The notes under the pieces were generated by a model. It searched no databases. It was not told where the DNA came from and saw only the letters and a list, made by a program, of their open reading frames with translations. The translations under genes and the position numbers were made by a program. Below are positions 52,594-60,816 of a DNA stretch of 64,000 bases, in pieces. This DNA comes from Paraburkholderia dioscoreae (GTDB lineage Bacteria; Pseudomonadota; Gammaproteobacteria; Burkholderiales; Burkholderiaceae). The first letter of the stretch is position 1; the number at the start of each line of letters is the position of its first letter. The stretch is taken from positions 3,162,001 to 3,226,000 of the forward strand of contig NZ_LR699553.1 in the NCBI RefSeq assembly GCF_902459535.1. Direction: 5' to 3'.

Positions 52594-54348
52594 TCAATGC
52601 ATCACGCGCGCCACGCCCACGCCGCGAGGGTCCGCCGCCGGTTCGGGCGTCGTGCCCTCGATGCGGATCATCTGCACGTCACCGTTGAACGACTGCCCCT
52701 CGAGCGTGTAGCCCTTCGCTTGCAACTGCTCGGCCAGTTCCCCCGTGATCGGACGATACGGCTCGAAATAGATCGTCTTCTGCGGCAACAACTGATGGTG
52801 AAAGCGCATTGCGGCGAGCGCGTCGGCGGGCGGCATATTGAAGTCGTACAGGTCGGTCATCACCTGGAAAATCGACGTCAGAATGCGCGAGCCGCCTGGC
52901 GTGCCGATCACGAGCGACACCTTGTCGTCCTTCAGCAGAATGGTCGGCGTCATCGACGACAGCGGGCGGCGGCCGGGCGCCACCGTGTTGACTTCGGCGC
53001 TGCCCGCACCCGACGGGCTCGCACCGGCCGGTTTGGTGACGAAGTCGTCCATCGCATCGTTCAACAGGAAGCCGCCGCCATCCACCACCACGCCTGAACC
53101 AAAATCGCCATTTAACGTGTACGTGTTCGACACGGCATTACCCCACTTGTCGACCACCGAAAAATGGGTGGTTTGCGCCTTCTCCGGCGCGGCGCCGCCG
53201 AGGCCAGGCTTCACCGGCGCCGCGCCCGGCACTTCGTCGGGTTTGACTTCGTCGGCGCGTTGCGCGAGGTAGGCGTCGTCGATCAGTTTGTCGACCGGCA
53301 CCTTGAACGAATCAGGATCGCCCAGGTATTGCTGCCGGTCGGCGAACACACGGTCCTCGATCTGGGCGATCAGATGGATATACGGCGCGGAATTCAGGTC
53401 GAGTCCGTCGAACGCCGGCTTCAGATCGGCTTTCATCTTCAGCATCTGGATCAGCCCGACACCGCCCGAACTCGGCGGCGGCGCAGTGACGACCCGATAG
53501 CCGTTCCACTCGGCGGTGAGCGGCTGACGCCACACCGCCTTGTATTGAATCAGATCCTGCTTCGTGACGAGGCCGTGGCCGTACATCTGCTGGGCGATCA
53601 GATCCGCGGTGCGGCCCTCGTAGAATTCGCGCCCGCCGTCGCTCGCAATACGCGACAGCGTCTGTGCGAGTTCCGGCTGGCGGTACGTCACGCCCGCCTT
53701 CAGACCGGAAAAGTAGGCGTCGAAATTGGTCTTGCCGGCGAAGCTTTTCGTCGCCGCGTCGCGGCGCTGCTGCAACCACGGCTCGACCTGGAAGCCGTCG
53801 GTCGCATAGCGGATCGCGGGCGCCAGCACCTGCTTCCACTTCAGCTTGCCGAAACGCTGCTGCGCCTGCCACATGCCCTCCACCGTTCCCGGCACGGCTA
53901 CGGCGCGATGGCCGACGACGCTCATGCCCGGCAGCAGATTGCCCTTGTCGTCGAGGTACATGTCGCGAGTCGCCTGTTGCGGCGCGCGCTCGCGATAGTC
54001 GAGGAAGTAGGGTTTGCCGTCCATGAACACGGTCATGAAGCCGCCGCCGCCGAGGTTGCCCGCGTCCGGACAGGTCACGGCCAGCGTGAAGGCGATTGCG
54101 ACCGCCGCATCGACTGCGTTGCCGCCAGCCGCGAAGATCTGCTGCGCCGTGTCCGCGCTGTAGCGGTCCGGCACGGCCACCGCCGACGCGTCGAATACAG
54201 CCTTGGGCGGCGGCGTTTTCGCGAGCGCGGCCGTGGGCGCGAGCGCGCCGCCGGTGAACGCGGCAAGCATTGCCGACACCGTCAGGATCCGGGCGAAACA
54301 AAGCGAGGCGAAAGGCGCGCGAAGCGCGCCATGTGTCGGGACAGACAT
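52594..54348 (-). CDS. ggt: Gamma-glutamyltransferase (periplasmic, self-processing)
   Basis: 584 residues. A signal peptide about 1-40 (long, with RILTVSAMLAAFTGGALAPTAALA) leads to the periplasm. The precursor cuts itself before the threonine of TTHFSVVDKWGNAVS, which then becomes the nucleophile; this is intact. Other family motifs: DAAVAIAFTLAVTCPDAGNLGGGGFM, YRERAP with the glutamate-binding arginine, and GRRPLSSMTPTILL, GTPGGSRI. It releases or transfers gamma-glutamyl from glutathione. The ATG at 54348 has GGAG at good spacing; an upstream ATG at 54378 does not. Divergent from glnS. Confidence 0.94.
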   Translation of the reverse strand: MSVPTHGALRAPFASLCFARILTVSAMLAAFTGGALAPTAALAKTPPPKAVFDASAVAVPDRYSADTAQQIFAAGGNAVDAAVAIAFTLAVTCPDAGNLGGGGFMTVFMDGKPYFLDYRERAPQQATRDMYLDDKGNLLPGMSVVGHRAVAVPGTVEGMWQAQQRFGKLKWKQVLAPAIRYATDGFQVEPWLQQRRDAATKSFAGKTNFDAYFSGLKAGVTYRQPELAQTLSRIASDGGREFYEGRTADLIAQQMYGHGLVTKQDLIQYKAVWRQPLTAEWNGYRVVTAPPPSSGGVGLIQMLKMKADLKPAFDGLDLNSAPYIHLIAQIEDRVFADRQQYLGDPDSFKVPVDKLIDDAYLAQRADEVKPDEVPGAAPVKPGLGGAAPEKAQTTHFSVVDKWGNAVSNTYTLNGDFGSGVVVDGGGFLLNDAMDDFVTKPAGASPSGAGSAEVNTVAPGRRPLSSMTPTILLKDDKVSLVIGTPGGSRILTSIFQVMTDLYDFNMPPADALAAMRFHHQLLPQKTIYFEPYRPITGELAEQLQAKGYTLEGQSFNGDVQMIRIEGTTPEPAADPRGVGVARVMH

Positions 54349-54712
54349 CCGAGAAACTCCGGCAACTGAGGGCGCCATGTTGCACGAACCGCAGGAATTC
54401 GCGCAAGGCGACAAAGGAATGTACGGCCTGAGTACGGGAGGCACACGACCCGGTGCGGCGCCAGAAAGCCTAACGCAGGCATAGCGCGCGCGAGCGGACG
54501 AGGCCGCGCCGCTCGCATCGTATGTCGGCCGCGAACGCAGCAACAAACCGTTTTACCTCCTGTTACAGCGCCGGCCCGGCCGCGGAATTTGCCTCAAAAC
54601 CGCTCAAACGTTGGCGGCATGCCGCACTCGCCTGCCGCAACGGGGCTCGTCAGGTAGAATTGTCGGATAAGAGGGCGCATTGCGCGCCCCCGACAGACTT
54701 TCACCTTCTCGC
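54349..54712. other. Divergent intergenic region ggt / glnS
   Basis: No supported gene. A -10-like TAGAAT is at 54655-54660 for glnS without a matching -35, and a short hairpin GGGCGC-N5-GCGCCC (54673-54689) lies in the presumed glnS leader. Confidence 0.35.
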
Positions 54713-56422
54713 ATGAATACCGAACGCAACGACGCGCCAGCGGCATCCAATTTCATCCGCAACATCATTGACGAAGACAACCGCACCGGCAAGTGGGGCC
54801 AGCGCGTCGAAACGCGCTTTCCGCCCGAGCCGAACGGCTATCTGCATATCGGTCACGCCAAGAGCATCTGCCTGAACTTCGGCGTGGCGCGCAGCTACGG
54901 CGGCGTGTGCCATCTGCGTTTTGACGACACCAACCCGGAAAAGGAAAGCGTCGAATACGTCGACTCGATCATCGACGCCGTGCGCTGGCTCGGCTTCGAG
55001 TGGGAAAAAGACGGCAAGGAGCAGCTCTACTTCGCGAGCGACTACTACGACAAGCTGTACGAATTCGCCGAACTGCTGATCCAGCGCGGCAAGGCGTACG
55101 TGGACAGCCAGTCGGCCGAGGAAATGCGCGCGACCCGCGGTTCGGCCACGGAAGTCGGCACGCCCTCGCCGTTTCGCGAACGTTCGGTGCAGGAGAACCT
55201 CGACCTGTTCCGCCGCATGAAAGCCGGCGAGTTCAAGGAAGGCGAGCACGTGCTGCGCGCGAAGATCGACATGTCGTCGCCGAACTTCAACATGCGCGAT
55301 CCGGTCATCTACCGGATCCGCTTCGCGCATCACTACCGTACCGGCGACAAGTGGTGCGTGTACCCCATGTACGACTACACGCACTGCATCTCGGACGCGC
55401 TGGAAAACATCACGCATTCGCTGTGCACGCTCGAGTTCGAAGATCACCGTCCGCTGTACGACTGGATCCTGAACGAGCTCGCCGAAGCCGGCATTTTCAC
55501 GCGCCCGCTGCCGCAACAGATCGAATTCTCGCGCCTGAACCTGACCTACGCGATCACCAGCAAGCGCAAGCTGTTGCAACTCGTGACCGAGGGCCATGTG
55601 GACGGCTGGGACGATCCGCGCATGCCGACCATCGTCGGCGTGCGCCGGCGCGGCTTCACGCCGGAAGCGATCCAGTTGTTCTGCGAGCGTATCGGCATCA
55701 CCAAGGTCGATTCGTGGATCGACATGAGCGTGTTCGAAGGCGCACTGCGCGACGATCTCGATGAGAAAGCGCCGCGTACCGCCGCCGTCCTCGATCCGGT
55801 CAAGCTGATCATCGACAACTTCCCGGAAGGCGTAACCGAGCCGTGCAACGCGCCGGTCCACCCGCATCATCCGGAAATGGGCGTGCGGGAGTTTCCGATT
55901 TCGCGCGAACTGTGGATCGAACGCGACGATTACAACGAAACGCCGCCGAAGGGCTACTTCCGCCTGTTCCCGGGCAACAAGGTGCGCCTGCGTTACGGCT
56001 ACGTGATCGAATGCATCGGCGCCGACAAGGACGAGAACGGCAACATCGTCGCGGTTCACTGCAACTACTTCCCGGACAGCAAATCGGGCACCGAAGGCGC
56101 GAACAACTACAAGGTGAAGGGCAACATCCACTGGGTCAGCGCGGCAGCCGCGTGCCCGGCCGAAGTGCGTATCTACGACCGTCTGTTCAAGGAGCCGCAA
56201 CCGGACGCTGGCGGCCGCGATTTCCTCGAAGCGCTGAATCCCGATTCGAAGCGCGTGGTCAACGCCTACCTGGAACCGGGCGCGCGCGAGGCGCTGCCGG
56301 AGCAACGCTATCAGTTCGAGCGCCACGGCTACTTCGTTGCCGATCGCGTCGATTCGAAGCCGGGCAAGCCCGTATTCAATCGCATCGTCAGCCTGCGCGA
56401 TAGTTGGGGCAAGCCGGCGTAA
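54713..56422 (+). CDS. glnS: Glutaminyl-tRNA synthetase
   Basis: 569 residues. Class I synthetase, glutamine-specific: FPPEPNGYLHIGHAKSICLNFG gives the HIGH motif near residue 47, LRFDDTNPEKE follows, and the second class I motif reads ITSKRKLLQLV where E. coli has VMSKRKL. The two C-terminal anticodon-binding beta-barrels are present, with VHWVSA-like NIHWVSAAAACPAEVRIYDRLF. The ATG at 54713 begins MNTERNDAPAASNFI; the frame extends to 54680 without a site. Followed by a good terminator. Confidence 0.96.
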   Translation: MNTERNDAPAASNFIRNIIDEDNRTGKWGQRVETRFPPEPNGYLHIGHAKSICLNFGVARSYGGVCHLRFDDTNPEKESVEYVDSIIDAVRWLGFEWEKDGKEQLYFASDYYDKLYEFAELLIQRGKAYVDSQSAEEMRATRGSATEVGTPSPFRERSVQENLDLFRRMKAGEFKEGEHVLRAKIDMSSPNFNMRDPVIYRIRFAHHYRTGDKWCVYPMYDYTHCISDALENITHSLCTLEFEDHRPLYDWILNELAEAGIFTRPLPQQIEFSRLNLTYAITSKRKLLQLVTEGHVDGWDDPRMPTIVGVRRRGFTPEAIQLFCERIGITKVDSWIDMSVFEGALRDDLDEKAPRTAAVLDPVKLIIDNFPEGVTEPCNAPVHPHHPEMGVREFPISRELWIERDDYNETPPKGYFRLFPGNKVRLRYGYVIECIGADKDENGNIVAVHCNYFPDSKSGTEGANNYKVKGNIHWVSAAAACPAEVRIYDRLFKEPQPDAGGRDFLEALNPDSKRVVNAYLEPGAREALPEQRYQFERHGYFVADRVDSKPGKPVFNRIVSLRDSWGKPA

Positions 56423-56462
56423 GCCGGAGCGCGAGCTTGCGTAGCGCAGTTGACGTTGAATA

Positions 56463-56498
56463 CGGCGTGCGTCCTGTCAGAAAGATGCACGCCGTTTT
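56463..56498 (+). terminator. Rho-independent terminator of glnS
   Basis: Stem CGGCGTGC / GCACGCCG, 16-base loop, then TTTTGTT. It begins 41 bases after the stop. Confidence 0.85.
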
Positions 56499-56561
56499 GT
56501 TGCATCATGTTCCATCGACAGTGACGGCGCAGTGTTTGCGAGCGCCAGTCCCGGAGGTCCG

Positions 56562-57575
56562 ATGAAAGTTGCAGCCCGCCACAGGGCAAGTATCGAGCAC
56601 ACCACGCCGACCTCAGCGCAGCCCGCAGCAGGGCACGCAACGGGCAGTACCGCGCGTGCCACGCGCGGCAGCGCCTGTGGTGCGCGTGGCGCACTCATGG
56701 CGCTGGCCGCGTTCGGCGCGCTGTCGCTGGCCTGCTCCGCGCACGCGGACGAACTCACCGGCACGCTGAAGAAAATTCACGACGACGGCGTAGTCGTACT
56801 CGGCGTGCGTGAAGCGTCGATTCCGTTTTCCTACTTCGACGGCCAGGGCACGGTCGGCTACTCGCAGACCATCGCGCTGCAAATCGTCGACGAGATCAAG
56901 AAAACGCTCGGCATGCCGCAACTGAAGGTGCACGAGATCACGGTCACCTCGTCGAACCGTACGCCGATGCTGCTCAACAACCAGATCGATCTGGAATGCG
57001 GCTCGACCACGCACACGGTGGAACGCGAAAGTGTGGCCGCGTTCTCCAACAGTTTCTTCCAGTACGCCGTGCGCATGATCGCGCGCAAAAGCAGCGGCAT
57101 TACGGATTTTCAGGATCTGGCCGGCAAAACGGTCGTGACGACGGCGGGCACCTCGGATGAACGTCTGCTGCGCCGTCTGAACACCGACAAGCACCTGAAC
57201 ATGCGCATCACCAGTGCGCGGGATCACCTCGAAGCCTTTGGCGCAGTCAAGGACGACCGGGCGGTAGCCTTCGTGATGGACGAGCCGATCGTGTACGGCT
57301 TCAAATCGACCGATTCGCGCCCCGACGACTTCGTGGTGACCGGCACGCCGCTTGGCTATGAAGTCTATGCGTGCATGTTCCGCAAGGGCGACGAGCCATT
57401 TCGCAACCTCGTGAACGGCGTGATCGCGCGCGGCCAGACTTCCGGTGAAGCGGAGCGTCTGTACAGGCAATGGTTCACGCAGCCCATTCCGCCGCACGGC
57501 ATCAATCTGAATTTTCCGCTCTCGGAACAGAATCGCGCCCTCTTCGCGCATCCCAACGACCGCGCACTCGACTGA
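56562..57575 (+). CDS. Periplasmic amino acid-binding protein (GltI-like), solitary
   Basis: 337 residues. A long N-region of about 45 residues precedes the hydrophobic core ALMALAAFGALSLACSAHA, cleaved before DELTGTL. The mature part is a family 3 solute-binding protein close to glutamate/aspartate GltI: GVVVLGVREASIPFSYFD, TVTSSNRTPMLLNNQIDLECGSTTHT, DLAGKTVVTTAGTSDERLLR and YRQWFTQPIPP. The ERESVAAFSNSFF segment also fits. CCGGAGG precedes the ATG at 56562. There are no permease or ATPase genes next to it, so it must work with a transporter encoded elsewhere. Confidence 0.9.
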   Translation: MKVAARHRASIEHTTPTSAQPAAGHATGSTARATRGSACGARGALMALAAFGALSLACSAHADELTGTLKKIHDDGVVVLGVREASIPFSYFDGQGTVGYSQTIALQIVDEIKKTLGMPQLKVHEITVTSSNRTPMLLNNQIDLECGSTTHTVERESVAAFSNSFFQYAVRMIARKSSGITDFQDLAGKTVVTTAGTSDERLLRRLNTDKHLNMRITSARDHLEAFGAVKDDRAVAFVMDEPIVYGFKSTDSRPDDFVVTGTPLGYEVYACMFRKGDEPFRNLVNGVIARGQTSGEAERLYRQWFTQPIPPHGINLNFPLSEQNRALFAHPNDRALD

Positions 57576-57611
57576 GCCGCCAGGCGGCCTATGCAGTCGC
57601 CAGCTTTGCCG

Positions 57612-58061
57612 TTATAGCGACCGGTGCAATTCCGCGAGCGACAGCGTGGTCTGAAAGAGCCGCGTGAGACTGCGGCTCGCATACCTGTCGACTTCGTCCG
57701 GCGCGGTCCAGCGGTAGGCATCCATTTCCGGAATCAGCGTGCCGTCGTAGCGGCGTGGAAAGAGCGACGTGCAGGTGCACACGCTCAGGTCGAGTTCGTC
57801 GGCGGTGGCACGCGCGCCGAACAGATGCAGATCCTTGTCGCGCCGGTAGACGAACAGGCCAAGATCTTTGAGGCGCGCGGGCTCGATGGCGATACCGGTC
57901 TCCTCGACCATCTCGCGCAGCGCCGTGACATGCGGCGCCTCGCCTGCTTCGCCGTGCCCTTTCGGAATGTCCCAGTGCGATGTCTCGGTGGCGTGCGCGA
58001 GCAGCACGCGGCCGTCCGGGTCAAGCAACACGATGCCGCATGAGATCACCCGCGCGTTCAT
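57612..58061 (-). CDS. Nudix hydrolase
   Basis: 149 residues, one domain. Complete Nudix box GHGEAGEAPHVTALREMVEETGI (about residues 35-57) with the REXXEE catalytic helix. The start MNARVISCGIVLLDPDGRVLLAHA is the usual first strand. It resembles the diadenosine-polyphosphate/NUDT2-like branch by the motif HWDIPKGHGEAGE, but that is a guess. Convergent with the binding-protein gene, 36 bases apart, with GCCGCC-A-GGCGGC between. Confidence 0.88.
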   Translation of the reverse strand: MNARVISCGIVLLDPDGRVLLAHATETSHWDIPKGHGEAGEAPHVTALREMVEETGIAIEPARLKDLGLFVYRRDKDLHLFGARATADELDLSVCTCTSLFPRRYDGTLIPEMDAYRWTAPDEVDRYASRSLTRLFQTTLSLAELHRSL

Positions 58062-58167
58062 TGCGACACCGCTTCAAGCGAACGCGAACCCAAGCTCAAA
58101 CGCACGCGCAAGGCTTCGAACCGCTGCGGCAGAAAGCGGACACGCGCCGCATTGACCGCCTGCATGC

Positions 58168-58557
58168 TCAATGCTTTTTCTGCAATTGCCAGGTGCCGCT
58201 ACCCTGCTTGCAGAATTGCGGGCGCAGGTTCATGGATTGTCCCTTGGCACTCAGCACGACGCCGACGTCACGGCAGGTGCGTTCGCCGTCTTTGGCCGTG
58301 CTCGCGACCGTGATCGCCGCGTCGATCTTCACGCTATTGCCGGTGCCTTCGTTGACCCAGTTCGTGGTTTCCCCGTCCTGCTTGCCGTTCAGTGCGGAGA
58401 CGACCGCCTTTTTCACCGAGTCGATGTCGCGCTGTTTCATGTAGCTAAGCGGCGTGTCGTTCAGAAAGCCGAGGTTCGCTGCCTGCGCGCCGATCGCGCC
58501 GGCCAGCAACAGACTACCGGCGCTCAGGTGACACAGGGCACGGGTTCTCATCGACAT
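58168..58557 (-). CDS. Secreted protein resembling the 17 kDa surface antigen (RT0821-like) family
   Basis: 129 residues. Signal peptide about 1-26 (ALCHLSAGSLLLAGAIGAQA, cleaved before ANLGFL). The mature part reads FLNDTPLSYMKQRDIDSVKKAV, NGKQDGETTNWVNEGTGNSV, CRDVGVVLSAKGQSMNLRPQFCKQ and GTWQL, a layout I associate with RT0821/Lpp0805-type surface antigens. Two cysteines could form a disulfide. ATG 58557 has GAGGAGAA upstream. Function unknown; periplasm or outer membrane. Confidence 0.75.
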   Translation of the reverse strand: MSMRTRALCHLSAGSLLLAGAIGAQAANLGFLNDTPLSYMKQRDIDSVKKAVVSALNGKQDGETTNWVNEGTGNSVKIDAAITVASTAKDGERTCRDVGVVLSAKGQSMNLRPQFCKQGSGTWQLQKKH

Positions 58558-58858
58558 GAAGGGTTCTCCTCGAAAGTGTTCGGACGGTCTCGAGCGCACT
58601 CATGGCGTCTCGTGATCTGGACCCCAAAAGCATAGCATGTCGCCCCCAGAGCGACAGTGAGAAACGGCTGAGCTGTGAGCCAGGGCAAGCCCCCGTGAAC
58701 CGGGCATGCGTACCGCACCGCTCGCCGAATCATGCGCTGGCGCCGATGGGCGACCAAACCCCATTTTAGGACGTCTCCCATTCCGGGCAGCAGAAAGCTT
58801 TCTTAAGATGGCCTGTCGCGCTTCCGCAGCGATCGAAACACGCTCAAGACCTCTCGCC
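58558..58858. other. Gene-free divergent region
   Basis: About 300 bases between the antigen-like gene and a small membrane protein gene. I saw no credible coding sequence, promoter or repeat. Confidence 0.4.
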
Positions 58859-59098
58859 ATGCACATCCTGCCCGCCCTGGAACTTTTCGCTGCCGCGCTG
58901 GCGCTGCTTTGTGTCGCGCTCGTGCCGGTGGCTATCCGTCGCGATCCAGGGCTCGCGCGGCCCATCGTGCGAATGGACGCGTTGCCTCGCGCTCGCTGGC
59001 CCAATCTGCTGATGCGCGGCGGCATTGCTTGCCTGCTATTGTCCTTCGCCTGGCTGCTCGTCGGCTGCTATTACTTGCTGGCGAGTGCAGGAGATTGA
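58859..59098 (+). CDS. Small membrane protein of unknown function
   Basis: 79 residues with two hydrophobic helices (about 4-23 and 52-76) separated by a short basic loop (IRRDPGLARPIVRMDALPRARWP). No family recognised. The ATG at 58859 gives a hydrophobic start MHILPALELFAAALALLCVAL; no strong ribosome site is visible, only weak CAAGAC. Codon choice is like neighbouring genes. Convergent with the peroxidase gene, 81 bases apart. It could also be a chance open frame. Confidence 0.5.
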   Translation: MHILPALELFAAALALLCVALVPVAIRRDPGLARPIVRMDALPRARWPNLLMRGGIACLLLSFAWLLVGCYYLLASAGD

Positions 59099-59179
59099 GC
59101 GTGGCTTGAGCGGCGGACCATGCCGGCGCCGTAGCCGTCGCCTCACCTTCGGCCACGCCTTGATTCGCTTCGTTCCGCT

Positions 59180-60601
59180 TCATTTCGCGGCTAGTGAATT
59201 GGCCGATCCGCCACCCGCCTTGTATCCGTCCGTCAGCGTGTTCAAAAACGCGACCACGTCCTTGATTTCAGCTTCGTCGAACACCGGCTTGTCGCCCGGC
59301 TTGCGGTCGAACGGCGGGTCGGTATTCAGATTGGCCCAGTACTTCTGCGGCAGATCGTCGAACTTCTGCACCTTGCCTTTCGACACCGAATAGAACTTCT
59401 CAGGGTTCGTGTCGCGCGCCGCATAGAAGCGCACCACCTGATCGAGCGAATGATAGATGCCGTTGTGGAAGAAGCTCTTTTTCAACGCCACATTGCGCAG
59501 CGTCGGTGTGCGGAAAATGCCGCAAAACTCGGCACGGCCCTTCAGATCGGTTCGCTCCGGCCCGCACGCGCCGAGGTCGTAGAAATGCGGATCGCGATTC
59601 ACCGGCAGCGCGCGATTGCGCGGCACGCCGATCGCAATCAGACCAAAGTCGCTGAACTGCGGTGGCGCACCGTCCCTGGTGCGCTGGCTGATGTGGCAGC
59701 TCGCGCAATTGCCTTTCTGTTCGTCGTTGAAGAGCTGCAGGCCGCGAAGCTCGGCTTGCGTCAACTGTGCGTTGCCCGCGAGATACGCGTCGTACTTGCT
59801 GGTGTACGGATAGAAGATCTCGGGCGTCTGCTCGAAGGTTTCGAGCGCTTGCAGCACAGCCTTGAAGGTGGCATCGTCGCTATCGAAAACGTGTTCGCCG
59901 AAAGCCGTGCGGAAAGCGTCGGCGTACGGCGCGGCCTTGACCGCCGCGGCGACCTTGGCCGGCGTACTGCCCATCTCGAACGACGACAGCAGCGGAATAC
60001 GCGCCTGGTCAGCGCCGCGGTCGACCCGGCCGTCCCAGGTCAGCCCGCCGGTCGGTCCCGCGTCCACGCTTTCATCGCCTTCGTCATCCGACTCGTGATA
60101 GTGCTCGGCGAACGCCGGCACCGATTGCAGATACTTCAGCGTCGGCGCGGCGCGCATGCCCGTGCGGTGCATATCGCTACCGCCCAGTTGCACCGATAAC
60201 GCGTTGGCTGGCGAAAACGCATGGTCCGGACTATGGCAGGACGCACAAGCGAGCTTGCCCGAGCCGGAGAGCGACGCATCAAAAAACAGCTGCTTGCCGA
60301 GCGCTGTCATCTGCCGTACGGATTCGTAGACCTGCGCGCGTGTCTGTCCCGCTTGATGGGCAGCGGCCGGCACCGCCGCTACCGGCACGGACGCATGCGA
60401 TGCGCCAGCGCCCGTGCTCGCCGCTTCACTCGCGACGGCCGCCGTATCCGGCGCGCCCGCATCACACGCGGCAAGGCTCATGGTCATGGCCGTCAGCGCG
60501 AACGCCGCCGCGAGCCGCACGCGCTTCGACGTGCGCCCGGCACAACGCCGCACCTCGACTCCAGCGATTATTTTTCGAATTCCCGACAGACCTGGCCGCA
60601 T
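59180..60601 (-). CDS. Di-haem cytochrome c peroxidase / MauG-family lipoprotein
   Basis: 473 residues. The N-terminus has a basic arm, a hydrophobic stretch and the lipobox SLAAC (Cys about residue 46), so it should be lipid-anchored on the periplasmic side. An Ala/Ser-rich linker follows to about 90. Two CxxCH haem sites are visible: CASCHSPDHAFSP near residue 118 and CASCHISQRTRDG near 300. FRTPTLRNVALKKSFFHNGIYHSLDQVVRFY is the family C-terminal motif. It reduces hydrogen peroxide or, as in MauG, oxidises a protein partner. Divergent from the phosphoesterase gene, with a palindrome between. Confidence 0.92.
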   Translation of the reverse strand: MRPGLSGIRKIIAGVEVRRCAGRTSKRVRLAAAFALTAMTMSLAACDAGAPDTAAVASEAASTGAGASHASVPVAAVPAAAHQAGQTRAQVYESVRQMTALGKQLFFDASLSGSGKLACASCHSPDHAFSPANALSVQLGGSDMHRTGMRAAPTLKYLQSVPAFAEHYHESDDEGDESVDAGPTGGLTWDGRVDRGADQARIPLLSSFEMGSTPAKVAAAVKAAPYADAFRTAFGEHVFDSDDATFKAVLQALETFEQTPEIFYPYTSKYDAYLAGNAQLTQAELRGLQLFNDEQKGNCASCHISQRTRDGAPPQFSDFGLIAIGVPRNRALPVNRDPHFYDLGACGPERTDLKGRAEFCGIFRTPTLRNVALKKSFFHNGIYHSLDQVVRFYAARDTNPEKFYSVSKGKVQKFDDLPQKYWANLNTDPPFDRKPGDKPVFDEAEIKDVVAFLNTLTDGYKAGGGSANSLAAK

Positions 60602-60652
60602 AGGAAAGATGTGAGTTTGCGATAGTGAAGTCGGCGAGCGTATTTCATTAGC

Positions 60653-60672
60653 ATGTCTTTAAAATGACATGT
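60653..60672. promoter_or_regulatory. Palindrome between the peroxidase and phosphoesterase genes
   Basis: CATGTC-N8-GACATG with an A/T-only core, lying about 55 bases before one start and 145 before the other, in the only AT-rich stretch of this neighbourhood. The form suits a dimeric regulator; identity unknown. One half resembles part of a Pho box, but the second direct repeat is missing. Confidence 0.45.
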
Positions 60673-60816
60673 AGCCAACGGAATCTTCATATCAGAAGCA
60701 ATTCGTAATTAATTACATCTTTCTGTCAAATTGCCTGGCCAAACTTTCTCTGGCGGCCGTCCGTGTAAGGAATGCACGCGGCCCGTCCCCAACGCGAGAG
60801 AGAGAAACCACATCAA

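Noticed and set aside
60653..60672. Pho box upstream of the phosphoesterase gene
   Set aside because: Only a single TGTCAT half is present inside the palindrome; the required direct repeat at 11-base period is absent.
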